Translations under genes and position numbers: made by a program
The notes under the pieces: generated by a model
The model's input: only the letters and a program-made list of their open reading frames with translations
What the model was told of the DNA's origin: nothing
The model's database searches: none
Part shown: positions 29,853 to 38,655 of the stretch, piece after piece
How positions within the stretch are numbered: position 1 is the first letter of the stretch
Layout: every line of letters begins with the position of its first letter
DNA from: an uncultured Bacilli bacterium
GTDB lineage: Bacteria > Bacillota_I > Bacilli_A > RFN20 > CAG-826
Reading direction: 5' to 3'
DNA: 64,000 nt
NCBI GenBank assembly: GCA_944327845.1
Contig: CALVHN010000004.1
Span: 1-64,000 of the forward strand

Positions 29853-30830
29853 ATGTTAAAAGATATATTGGTTTTCTCTTTATCTTCAAATGTCAAACTT
29901 ACTAATCAAGTATGTAACATTTTAGGCATTGAAATGTCTAAAAGTGAAATACATCATTTTGCTGATGGCGAATGTTTAGCAAAATGTGACTGCGATGTAA
30001 GAGGTAAGAAAATTTATATCATTCAATCTACATCTCGTCCAGTAAATGACAGAATTATGGAAACACTCATTTTTATTGACGGGATTAAAAGAGCAAATTG
30101 TAAAGAAATTACTTTGATTACACCTTATTATGGTTATGCTCGACAAGATCGTATCGCAAGCATGAATGAGCCAATTTCTGCTCGTCTTGTTGCTGATTTA
30201 TTTACTTCAGTTGGTGTAAGTAGAGTTATTACAGTAGAGCTTCATACTCCTCAAATTCAAGGATTTTTTGGCGTCCCTGTCGATAATTGTTCACCTTCTT
30301 ACATCTTTGCAAAATATTTAAAAAAGAGATTAGCAAATACTAATGCTTTAGAAAATGGTTCAATCGCTATTGTTGCTCCAGATCATGGTGCAATGTATCG
30401 AGCAAGAGATTTAGCTAACGCTATGGGAAGTGGAACTTCAATTGTTGTCATTGATAAAAGAAGACCTAGACCAAATGTTGCCGAAATTACTAATATTGTT
30501 GGTGATATTGATGGAAAAATTTGCGTTATGGTCGATGATATTATTGATACAGGTGGAACTATTTTAGCTGGTGCAAAAGCTTTACATGATAAAGGAGCAA
30601 AAGAAGTTTATATTTGTTGTACTCATGCTTTATTTAATGGTGATGCTTTATCTAAATTTGAAAAAGCAGATTATGTAACAGAATGTATTGTCACTGATAC
30701 AATCGAACATCCTGAATTTGAAAATAACGCACGTATTAAAGTAGTTTCAATTGCTGATATGCTTGCTAATGTTATTAAATCTCATGAATCTCATGAAAAA
30801 ATAAAAGATCGTTACGTTAGATTCCATTAA
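29853..30830 (+). CDS. prs: Ribose-phosphate pyrophosphokinase (PRPP synthetase)
   Basis: This 325-residue enzyme makes PRPP from ribose-5-phosphate and ATP for nucleotide synthesis and salvage. Landmarks: FADGECLAK, the flexible loop PYYGYARQDR, HTPQIQGFF, APDHGAMYRARDLA, the KRRPRPN segment and the PRPP-binding loop VMVDDIIDTGGTI. Compared with common bacterial Prs it has PDHGAMYRA where PDxGGVxRA is more usual, a modest variation. It is expressed from its own good promoter. The next gene starts four bases after its stop. Confidence 0.94.
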   Translation: MLKDILVFSLSSNVKLTNQVCNILGIEMSKSEIHHFADGECLAKCDCDVRGKKIYIIQSTSRPVNDRIMETLIFIDGIKRANCKEITLITPYYGYARQDRIASMNEPISARLVADLFTSVGVSRVITVELHTPQIQGFFGVPVDNCSPSYIFAKYLKKRLANTNALENGSIAIVAPDHGAMYRARDLANAMGSGTSIVVIDKRRPRPNVAEITNIVGDIDGKICVMVDDIIDTGGTILAGAKALHDKGAKEVYICCTHALFNGDALSKFEKADYVTECIVTDTIEHPEFENNARIKVVSIADMLANVIKSHESHEKIKDRYVRFH

Positions 30831-30834
30831 TTTT

Positions 30835-31713
30835 ATGTTTTTAGAAAATGATTTTTTAAAAATTGAAGTTACCACTAAAGGTGGTAGCTTCACTTCTATT
30901 TTTGATAAAACAAAAAATGAAGAATTACTTTATCAAATTAATAAAGATTCTTGGCAAGGACAAGATATCTTTATTTTTCCATTTATTGCTCGACTCAAGG
31001 ATGGATATTATCTCAATTTAAATAAAAAGTATGAGCTTAAAAATCATGGTTTAATTCGTTATATGGAAGGGGTTATTGAATCTTTAAGTAAGGATAAATT
31101 AACAATAACTTTTGAATCAAATGAAGAAACATTAGCTCGTTATCCATTTAAATTTAAAGCTTCAATTACTTATCAAATCATTCAAAAAACTATTGAAATC
31201 TCATATAAAATATTAAATCTTAATGAAAATGAGATGCCTTTTATGTTAGGTGCTCATCCTGCTTTTAGATTGCCTGGAAAGTTATTAGATAATGAATTTA
31301 ATATTGATGGAAATTATCTTATTTTTAATAATAAAGAAAATATTTCTCGAATTAGACAGGATGATAGCTTTTCTTTTTGCATTGATGAAGAACCTGATTT
31401 TATTAAAGGAAGTAGATTAGATTTATCTAAGAAACTATTTTCAAAAATAGATACAATTATTTTAAAAGCAGATGACTTTAACCAGGTTTTACTTAATAAA
31501 ACTAATGGTTCTAAATTAAATATTAAAATTGGAAACGCTCCTTATGTTGCTTTATGGAGTGATGGATTAAAGGGTGATTTAATATGTATTGAACCTTGGT
31601 TTGGTTTGCCTGATTATTTAGAACCAGAAAGAGAAATAATAAAGAAAAAAGCAATTAATATTTTAGAATCCTACAAATCATTTAATTATAAATATATTAT
31701 TGAGGTTAATTAA
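30835..31713 (+). CDS. Aldose 1-epimerase family protein
   Basis: This 292-residue beta-sandwich protein is of the galactose-mutarotase superfamily, LacX/YeaD-like. Recognisable parts are ENDFLKIEVTTKGGSFTSI, the KNHGLIR segment with the first catalytic-region His, LGAHPAFRLP with the second His, and CIEPWFGLPDY near the C-terminus, close to the general-base position. It interconverts alpha and beta anomers of aldoses or hexose phosphates in the cytosol; the exact sugar is unknown. It is coupled to prs (4-base gap) and to the Nudix gene (2-base gap). Confidence 0.82.
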   Translation: MFLENDFLKIEVTTKGGSFTSIFDKTKNEELLYQINKDSWQGQDIFIFPFIARLKDGYYLNLNKKYELKNHGLIRYMEGVIESLSKDKLTITFESNEETLARYPFKFKASITYQIIQKTIEISYKILNLNENEMPFMLGAHPAFRLPGKLLDNEFNIDGNYLIFNNKENISRIRQDDSFSFCIDEEPDFIKGSRLDLSKKLFSKIDTIILKADDFNQVLLNKTNGSKLNIKIGNAPYVALWSDGLKGDLICIEPWFGLPDYLEPEREIIKKKAINILESYKSFNYKYIIEVN

Positions 31714-31715
31714 TA

Positions 31716-32120
31716 ATGATTACTTTAACTAATATGTGTTTGATTATTAATGATAAAAATGAAATATTATTTCAAGATCGTTTAAAAAAAGATTGGCCTG
31801 GATTAAATTTACCAGGAGGACATGTTGAAGTTAATGAATCAATTACAGATTCAGTAATTAGAGAAATTAAAGAAGAAACAAACTTAACTTTAATTGATTT
31901 AGAATTTGTTAATTATTTTGAATGGATTAATACTAAAACATCTAACAGAGAAATTGTTTTTCTATTCAAATCTAATAACTTTAAAGGTGAAATCATCAAC
32001 TCTTTAGAAGGAAAATTATATTGGTTAAAAATTGAAGATTTAAAAGATAAAACTTTATCTCTCGACCTTGATAAAATTTTAAAATTGTACGGATTTGATA
32101 TAAAATCCCTGCAAAACTAA
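31716..32120 (+). CDS. Nudix hydrolase (MutT-like)
   Basis: This 134-residue protein has a complete Nudix box: GGHVEVNE, then SVIREIKEETNL, matching G-x5-E-x7-REUxEExGU. The preceding WPGLNLPGG segment is typical of 8-oxo-dGTP diphosphatase-like members. It hydrolyses nucleoside diphosphate-linked compounds, perhaps oxidised dGTP. The last codons (KSLQN) overlap the promoter and one inverted copy of the dispersed element. Confidence 0.85.
   Translation: MITLTNMCLIINDKNEILFQDRLKKDWPGLNLPGGHVEVNESITDSVIREIKEETNLTLIDLEFVNYFEWINTKTSNREIVFLFKSNNFKGEIINSLEGKLYWLKIEDLKDKTLSLDLDKILKLYGFDIKSLQN
32096..32104 (+). promoter_or_regulatory. Extended -10 promoter of the SIR2-family gene
   Basis: TGATATAAA lies inside the 3' end of the Nudix gene. 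Initiation near 32111 would give a leader of about 38 bases that contains the strong AGGAGG site (32138-32143). Confidence 0.45.
32102..32117 (-). repeat. Dispersed intergenic element, inverted copy
   Basis: AAAATCCCTGCAAAAC, read on the - strand, is GTTTTGCAGGGATTTT. It overlaps the last codons of the Nudix gene and the presumed start site of the SIR2-family transcript. Confidence 0.45.
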
Positions 32121-32148
32121 TATATTTTACAAAAATAGGAGGTTTAAA

Positions 32149-33453
32149 ATGGCAAAAAGTCGAAATAATTATATCTTTAGTAAAAAATGTTTATTAATTA
32201 TCCTTTATTTATTTTATATAAATAATGTTAATTATAATGATATTATCTTTCGTTCTTTTGGATTTCATTTTCCTCCAAGTTGTAATTATAAAATTATTGT
32301 TAATTCTTTAAAAAATCATACTCATAAATATGCTGTTAGAATATTTCATTCTTTAAAAGAAGCTGACATTGAAGATTTAGATGTTATGGGAAATATTAAT
32401 GTTTTAAAAGTTCCTAATATTCATAAAATCACAAAAATTTACTCCCCAAAACAAGCAATAAATATTTACTTTGATGAAGTAAAATTTATTTCGGAAGGTT
32501 TTATTGAAGGAAAGTTTTTTAAATATGAGTTAGATGAAACATCAGATTCTTTATTTAAAGATGATTTATTGCATTATTTAAGTAATGATTCAAAAAAATA
32601 TCGTTCAAAAGACGATGACTCTTTCTTATTATGGCTTTTAAAGTTATATACTTCTAGACTTTCTACTGACTTAGTATTAGGTGCTGGGATTAATTGTGAC
32701 TATGGTGCAAAAGATTGGAAAAGCCTGATTACAACATTAAATTCAGATTTTTATAAAAACAATAATCGTGCTCTTAATGAAACTAAACATTATGTTGGAG
32801 AAGAGTTATTTGTCTCATCAAAAGTCTTAACTACAAATGGCTTTGATGTTTATAAATCTTTAAATACTGAACTTTATTTATTTAAAGAAGCTAAGTCTTT
32901 TAATGATCAAGATTCTACTTTATATCGTTGTGTCGATTATATTGCTAGACATCAAGGAACTAACGTTATTACTTATAATTACGACACTAATCTTGAATAT
33001 TTATTAAGAAAAAGAAATTTACTATATTCAACAGTTTATGATGAAAATTCTTTTTTAATTAAAGGAAGTTACTGTAATATTTTTCATGTTCATGGATTAC
33101 TTCCATATAATAAATATAATGAATCAAGATATACTGATTCTTTGATTTTTTCAGAAAGTGAATATTTTTATTTATATAATAATCCTTATACATGGAATAT
33201 TTCTAAGCAACTTCACGATTTTACCTTTAATACATGTATTTTTATTGGAATATCTTTAACTGATCCTAATATGAAAAGGTTATTAGAACTTTCTAAAAAT
33301 CCACTAAAATTCAACTTTATCTTCTTAAAAAAAGAAAAAGATTACTTAGATTCAACTTTTAAAGACTTAACAAATTACTATTTTACTTATGATTTAATTC
33401 CTTTATGGATTGATGATTATCCTGATATTTCAAATTGGTTAGATTGTATTTAA
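32149..33453 (+). CDS. SIR2-family protein, candidate NAD-consuming defence effector
   Basis: This 434-residue protein has a C-terminal SIR2_2-type domain from about residue 165. LVLGAGINCDYG (GAGIN at 178-182) is the NAD-binding loop, NVITYNYDTNLEYLL follows, HVHG (313-316) carries the expected catalytic His, and GISLTDPNMKRLLEL closes the Rossmann fold. The first about 160 residues are unassigned and begin with a basic and hydrophobic segment. SIR2 domains of this class occur in antiphage systems (Thoeris ThsA, DSR, SIR2 Argonaute partners), where they deplete NAD+. Here the gene is solitary, between Nudix and a lipoprotein locus, with its own promoter and AGGAGG site. It could instead be a regulatory deacylase-like protein. 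Confidence 0.75.
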   Translation: MAKSRNNYIFSKKCLLIILYLFYINNVNYNDIIFRSFGFHFPPSCNYKIIVNSLKNHTHKYAVRIFHSLKEADIEDLDVMGNINVLKVPNIHKITKIYSPKQAINIYFDEVKFISEGFIEGKFFKYELDETSDSLFKDDLLHYLSNDSKKYRSKDDDSFLLWLLKLYTSRLSTDLVLGAGINCDYGAKDWKSLITTLNSDFYKNNNRALNETKHYVGEELFVSSKVLTTNGFDVYKSLNTELYLFKEAKSFNDQDSTLYRCVDYIARHQGTNVITYNYDTNLEYLLRKRNLLYSTVYDENSFLIKGSYCNIFHVHGLLPYNKYNESRYTDSLIFSESEYFYLYNNPYTWNISKQLHDFTFNTCIFIGISLTDPNMKRLLELSKNPLKFNFIFLKKEKDYLDSTFKDLTNYYFTYDLIPLWIDDYPDISNWLDCI

Positions 33454-33527
33454 AAAAATAAATATAAATTATTTATTTTAAAAAAATCGCAGAAACTATA
33501 TATTTTTTTCACTATTTTTTTTGAGTA

Positions 33528-33555
33528 TTGACTTTAAAAAAATAATAGGTATTTT
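33528..33555 (+). promoter_or_regulatory. Probable promoter of the lipoprotein/YwaF-ABC locus
   Basis: TTGACT (33528-33533), then a 16-base spacer and TATTTT (33550-33555). The leader contains AAAAGGAG before the lipoprotein start. The -10 is weak and TATTAT at 33555-33560 is an alternative. Confidence 0.45.
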
Positions 33556-33592
33556 ATTATTGTTAAAGCCTTAATTAAAAGGAGAATTATTT

Positions 33593-36229
33593 ATGAAAAA
33601 GATTATTAAGATGTTAGGGTTAGCTTTACTTGGATTAAGCGCAAGTAGTTTAGTGGTCGGTTGTGGACCAACTGAAAGTTATACAAATGATGATGTTAAA
33701 TCAATTGCTATTAATGAAAAAACCTTTAATAACAATTGGGATTTTACTTTGAATCAAACTGTCAATTATTCGTCTTTGCAAATTGATCTTTTAGATTCAA
33801 GCGATAAAGTTCTTGATACATTAAGTTATACTGAAAATAAAAATAGTATTACTTACACTGAAATTGATACATCTAAATTAGCAACTGGATTAGAATTTAC
33901 TGTTACTTATACTGATAGCGATGGTAAGAAATTTAATGCCACACATGAATATGATGTAGTTGAAACTAATTATATCCTTACAAACTGGGGTGCTTCTGTT
34001 GCATATTCTGAATATCAAGAATTAAAAAATGCTGCCTTAGATAAACAAGAAAATTTATTAACAAATGGGGAATTAGATTATTCAAAAATTAAAACTAATC
34101 ATGAAGCTTTAGTTGGCGGATCAAATATTAAATCAGATGGCAAATTTTATGTTGCAAATCATAATGCAGTTAGATTAAGTCCACAAGTTTATGGCTTAAG
34201 TGCTGAAGATTTAACTAAGCCTGATGTTTCACCTGTTCCAATTAATGAATTACCTGAAGATATGACTTTAACTATTTCAAGTCAATCAGCAAAAGAAAAT
34301 CTTGATGTTGAAGATTATTTTGATGAAGGTGGCCTTGAAAAAGCTTTAAATACAGGATTAGTTGATTTTAAAGATGATTTAACTGGTCTTGAAACTGATG
34401 TTACATTAACTTTCTCTTGTTCATTAGGTTCAAGTTTTCCTTCTATTTCATTAGATGTAACTATAGTTGATGGATGGAACATTACTGATGCAAAAGAATT
34501 AGTTTTATTTGATAATGCAAAATCAACATCTTATCATGGATATTCAAGTGAATTATGCCAAAGCTATGTTGATTTAAAGAACGAAGTTTTAGGAACAACT
34601 AATGCTACATCAACTACTTCATTTGAAAACTTTGTTTTATTTAACAATGTTTCAATCGGAGCTGATGATTTACCAACAGGTTTAATTTGGTCAAAAGATG
34701 ATGAAGAATCTACAAATTATTTAAATGGTTCTTTAAAAGATTGGCATTTTATTTATGAACATAATGTTGGTAAAGAATGGGATAATTTAGAATCGGATTC
34801 ATTTAATTTTTATGGAAACTATAACCAATTAAGCTTAGGAGATGATTTCCCTTGGGTTTTAAGTGAAAGAAGTGATTATGGTGGACATCAAAATGACGAA
34901 GAAAAACCTACTAAAATTGATACTCATACAACTTTATTTGGTAGCGACCAAGATGATTTCACTCAAAATCAAGATTATCAATATAATTTTGTTGATTTTT
35001 CTGCAATTGGAAATCAAGGTGTTGCTGAAAATCAATTAGTCGATATTAACGGAACTCCAGAAAATGAAGATGATGATGTTGTTGGTGGTGGAGTTTTATT
35101 TGGAAAATTCAGAAGAGATTTAAATTATAATAACTGCAATATCAATAGTTTCTTTACAGTTAATGTCACTCAAGGTGAAACTAGTGTGAATAATATTAGT
35201 AATGAATATCAAATCGCAATTAATGTTAATGATTCTAAAATTAGTAACTGCTATAGTTCAATGTTTTTTAACTATGGTGAAAGTGACATTTATGTTAATA
35301 GATCGATTTTAACTGAAGCTGGTGGGCCTTTAGTTATCAACCAAGCTATTCCATACAATGATCCAAATTCTGGATTCCAAGATGTTGACCCTTCTGATAT
35401 TCAAGGAACAAACTTTTTTGCAGATGATACTTCTATTTTATTAAATGTTGTTACTGGTCAAGGTGGATGGTTTGATATTTATGGTGCATCTTCTTCAATT
35501 GCTATGATTAGACAAATTTCTGATGGAGCTTTCAAAAAAGAAAAATATACTTTATTCACAGATAGAGGAGATGGTGAAACTGGTTTGAATTTAGTTGGTA
35601 TTTCTATGTGCATTCACATGGAATCAGCTGGTGCTTTAAAACCTGGTATGCATTCTCGTATTGCAATTGGTGGAAGAGATTATATTAATTATGGTGAAGG
35701 TGGAGAAGATCAACAAAATATTCAAAAAGCTCTTCTTGCTTTAAGTGGTGGAGATATGACTCAACTTCCAACTTTAGTTAATTTATTAACAAATACTCCA
35801 TACGGAAGCCAATTATTATTGAATTTTGCTTCTTCTTTAGGTGGACAATTTGCTGCAGCTGCCCAATTACCTTTATTTACAACTTATGATGCTAGTGGAA
35901 ATAGAGTAATTAGTTCTTTACAAGTTACTGATCCATCTAACTTAGAAAATTCATCATTAACTACTTTAGATTATTATTTAAATTTAGCTATGGGAAATCA
36001 AACTTCTCCTTCAATTCCTGATAATTTTGGAAATCTTAATGCAAATGGTAGTAATTATATTGGAGCTTATGTTCAATTAGCTGGTGCAGCAACAAATAAC
36101 TTATCTACATATAATGTTTCTCCTCGAATTGACCAAACTCAACTTATTACTCGACTTGCTCAATATCTTAAAACTTATAAAGGATCAACTTCATATGGAG
36201 TTGTTATGGAGCTTTTCGACTTAGAGTAA
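33593..36229 (+). CDS. Large surface lipoprotein, unknown family
   Basis: This 878-residue lipoprotein has lipobox VVGC (Cys24) and a good AAGGAG ribosome site. The N-terminal part (about 30-125) is a beta-rich Ig-like region, followed by an acidic/aromatic middle and, around residues 480-620, short hydrophobic strands with repeated Asn/Tyr/Asp turns (SKISNCYSSMFFNYGESDIY style), suggestive of a right-handed beta-helix. A Met/Leu-rich helical part near 720-790 is odd for a surface protein. No enzyme motif is recognised. It is the first gene of a four-gene unit with an ABC exporter (10-base gap), so it may be exported, presented or processed by that system. Confidence 0.72.
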   Translation: MKKIIKMLGLALLGLSASSLVVGCGPTESYTNDDVKSIAINEKTFNNNWDFTLNQTVNYSSLQIDLLDSSDKVLDTLSYTENKNSITYTEIDTSKLATGLEFTVTYTDSDGKKFNATHEYDVVETNYILTNWGASVAYSEYQELKNAALDKQENLLTNGELDYSKIKTNHEALVGGSNIKSDGKFYVANHNAVRLSPQVYGLSAEDLTKPDVSPVPINELPEDMTLTISSQSAKENLDVEDYFDEGGLEKALNTGLVDFKDDLTGLETDVTLTFSCSLGSSFPSISLDVTIVDGWNITDAKELVLFDNAKSTSYHGYSSELCQSYVDLKNEVLGTTNATSTTSFENFVLFNNVSIGADDLPTGLIWSKDDEESTNYLNGSLKDWHFIYEHNVGKEWDNLESDSFNFYGNYNQLSLGDDFPWVLSERSDYGGHQNDEEKPTKIDTHTTLFGSDQDDFTQNQDYQYNFVDFSAIGNQGVAENQLVDINGTPENEDDDVVGGGVLFGKFRRDLNYNNCNINSFFTVNVTQGETSVNNISNEYQIAINVNDSKISNCYSSMFFNYGESDIYVNRSILTEAGGPLVINQAIPYNDPNSGFQDVDPSDIQGTNFFADDTSILLNVVTGQGGWFDIYGASSSIAMIRQISDGAFKKEKYTLFTDRGDGETGLNLVGISMCIHMESAGALKPGMHSRIAIGGRDYINYGEGGEDQQNIQKALLALSGGDMTQLPTLVNLLTNTPYGSQLLLNFASSLGGQFAAAAQLPLFTTYDASGNRVISSLQVTDPSNLENSSLTTLDYYLNLAMGNQTSPSIPDNFGNLNANGSNYIGAYVQLAGAATNNLSTYNVSPRIDQTQLITRLAQYLKTYKGSTSYGVVMELFDLE

Positions 36230-36239
36230 TATTATTTAA

Positions 36240-38651
36240 ATGAATTTTTTTAAACAATTATTAAATCTCCCTACATTAATTATTGCTATAGTAGCACTTG
36301 TTGCTACTATAGCATTTTATATTGCTTTTCCAAATTTAATTGGTGTTTATTCAACAGTTTTTTTAATTTTATTAATATTATTTCTTTTCCTTTTATTTGT
36401 TCCAAATTTAATTAAGGATAATGAAGGTGAAAATAAAATCTCTAAATTTACTTTTATTAATAAAATTAAGGAATATTTTTCAAATAAAGAGAATAAAATT
36501 GCTTTAGTTAGACAAATTTTTGCTCTTATTTTATTTTTCATTTTCTTAACTCGCTTCTTTTTAAATCATGATTATTTAGAAAGTGTGGTTAGTATGGAAA
36601 GCGATATTTTATCTCCTGTTGAGATTGTTTTTTCTACATTCTTAAATCAATGGTGGATTGGATCAATTATTCTTATTTTAATAAATGAATTTGTTAAAAG
36701 TGAGATATTTGAAACGCTTGTTAAATTTATTTCTACTCCAATTTTAATCTTATCATTTTTCTTGTTATTTTTAATTATACCAGGGATTTGCGGGGATATT
36801 TCTTTAGAAACACTAGATCCTAGAGCATATTTAATGGGAGCAGAACTTGGAATTTCTCTTGCTTTTGTTGCCTCTATCTGGTTTAAAAATCATTCATTTA
36901 AATTAACAAAGGAGTTAGGAATATCCTTAGGACTTGGTTATTTTCTTTTAATAATTGCTAATTTTAGTGGATATATTCCTAAAATATTTTTTGGTACAAG
37001 TATTGGTGAATTACCTCTTCCTTTAGATTTAAATTGGACACATCGTGTTTATATTTATATTTTGATTTTATTACCTACTTTATATTTTGTTTTACTTTAT
37101 CGATATGATTATAAACATCGTCGATATTTTTTAACTTATATTTCAATATGTGTTTTATTTTCTTATTTATGTTTAAGAAGATACGAAATTTTTGAAAGCC
37201 CAAGAAGCTTACAATTACATCTTTGTAATTTGGCTATGTTTATCATTCCAATTACTTTAGTATTTAAAACAACAAAAGTTTTTTACTTTACAATGTTTAT
37301 TAATGTAATTGGTGCAATTCTTGCTTTCTTAATGCCAAATTATAATGAAGGTTTAGGTATATTTGATGTATCGGTTATTGAATTCTTTATTAACCATTTA
37401 TATGCTGCATTTATGCCAATATTGATTGTTTTACTTGGTGTTTATGAACGACCTAAGATGAAATATTTTATTTATTCAATGGTTGGATTTTTAATTTATT
37501 ATTTATTTATCTTAGTTTGGAATACATATTTTGGTACAGACTATTTCTTTATTAATTCTAACTTTGTTGCTGATAAGCTTGGTGATTGGGCAGAAGATAT
37601 CTTTAATATTGAAGCCTCATTTGAAATATTTGGAAAAACATTAACTTTTCATCCGGTTTATCAAATTATCTTCTTTGTTGTTTATGTTATCTTTGCTTTC
37701 ATCATGTGGTACGTTTATGAGTTATTATTTAAAATAGTTGATAATTTAACTTTACTTGTTGAGAAAAATAAAATTGTAAAAAAGAAAAATAATGAATTTA
37801 TTTTATATTTAAAATCTGTGCGAGGTAAAAGTATGAAAGAAATTAGAAAAGAAGATTTAAAAATTGATTATGATGAGCTTGAAGCTAATTTAAAAATTGA
37901 ACATTTAAATAAGCGATATGGTAATGCTAAAAAAGCAGCGGTAGAAGATTTTTCCTTAACTCTTGAAGGTGGAAAAATATATGGTTTCTTAGGTAAAAAT
38001 GGTGCTGGTAAATCAACAATTATTAAATCTATTGTTGGTATGCATACTTTTAATAGCGGTAAAATTACAGTTTGTGGTTTTGATATTAATCATCAACCTG
38101 TTGAAGCTAAAAGCCTAATTGGTTTTGTTCCAGATCATTATGCTTTATATGAAAATTTAACTGGTAGACAATATATCAATTATATTGCTGATTTATATAA
38201 TGTTTCAAAAAAAGATCGTGAAGAAAGATTAAAAGATTTATTACCTCGTCTTGAACTTGAAGATAAGATTGATAAACAAATTAAAACTTATTCTCATGGT
38301 ATGAAACAAAAAATTACAATTATTGGTGCTTTAATTCATAATCCAAAGATTTGGATTTTAGATGAACCTATGACTGGTGTTGATCCTAATTCGATTTTTC
38401 AAATTAAAGAATGTATGAGAGAACATGCTAAAAAAGGTAATATTGTTTTCTTCTCATCTCACTTAATTGATGTTGTTTCTAACTTATGTGATGAAGTTAT
38501 TATGATTAAACATGGTGATTTCATTTTAAGAACTTCTCTTGAAGAATTAAAACAAAATAATGTGGATTTAGAATGGTTATTCTTAGAAAAAACCAAGGAT
38601 GATGAAGATATCAAAGACAATAATCTTGAAGTAAAAGGAGCTAATAATTAA
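36240..38651 (+). CDS. YwaF/TMEM164-like membrane domain fused to an ABC exporter ATPase
   Basis: This 803-residue protein has about 500 residues of multi-pass membrane sequence at the N-terminus. Part of this (about 330-470: LQLHLCNLAMFIIP, ILAFLMPNYNEG, FFINHLYAAFMPI) matches the YwaF/TMEM164 integral-membrane pattern. The C-terminal ABC ATPase has Walker A GKNGAGKST (585-593), signature YSHGMKQK, Walker B IWILDEP and switch His in VFFSSHLID. The CcmA/drug-export type of ATPase normally stands alone at about 230-300 residues. A membrane domain on the N-terminal side that is not a normal ABC permease is unusual. The permease gene follows 4 bases later. No strong ribosome site is visible, suggesting coupling to the lipoprotein. 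Confidence 0.78.
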   Translation: MNFFKQLLNLPTLIIAIVALVATIAFYIAFPNLIGVYSTVFLILLILFLFLLFVPNLIKDNEGENKISKFTFINKIKEYFSNKENKIALVRQIFALILFFIFLTRFFLNHDYLESVVSMESDILSPVEIVFSTFLNQWWIGSIILILINEFVKSEIFETLVKFISTPILILSFFLLFLIIPGICGDISLETLDPRAYLMGAELGISLAFVASIWFKNHSFKLTKELGISLGLGYFLLIIANFSGYIPKIFFGTSIGELPLPLDLNWTHRVYIYILILLPTLYFVLLYRYDYKHRRYFLTYISICVLFSYLCLRRYEIFESPRSLQLHLCNLAMFIIPITLVFKTTKVFYFTMFINVIGAILAFLMPNYNEGLGIFDVSVIEFFINHLYAAFMPILIVLLGVYERPKMKYFIYSMVGFLIYYLFILVWNTYFGTDYFFINSNFVADKLGDWAEDIFNIEASFEIFGKTLTFHPVYQIIFFVVYVIFAFIMWYVYELLFKIVDNLTLLVEKNKIVKKKNNEFILYLKSVRGKSMKEIRKEDLKIDYDELEANLKIEHLNKRYGNAKKAAVEDFSLTLEGGKIYGFLGKNGAGKSTIIKSIVGMHTFNSGKITVCGFDINHQPVEAKSLIGFVPDHYALYENLTGRQYINYIADLYNVSKKDREERLKDLLPRLELEDKIDKQIKTYSHGMKQKITIIGALIHNPKIWILDEPMTGVDPNSIFQIKECMREHAKKGNIVFFSSHLIDVVSNLCDEVIMIKHGDFILRTSLEELKQNNVDLEWLFLEKTKDDEDIKDNNLEVKGANN

Positions 38652-38655
38652 CTTT

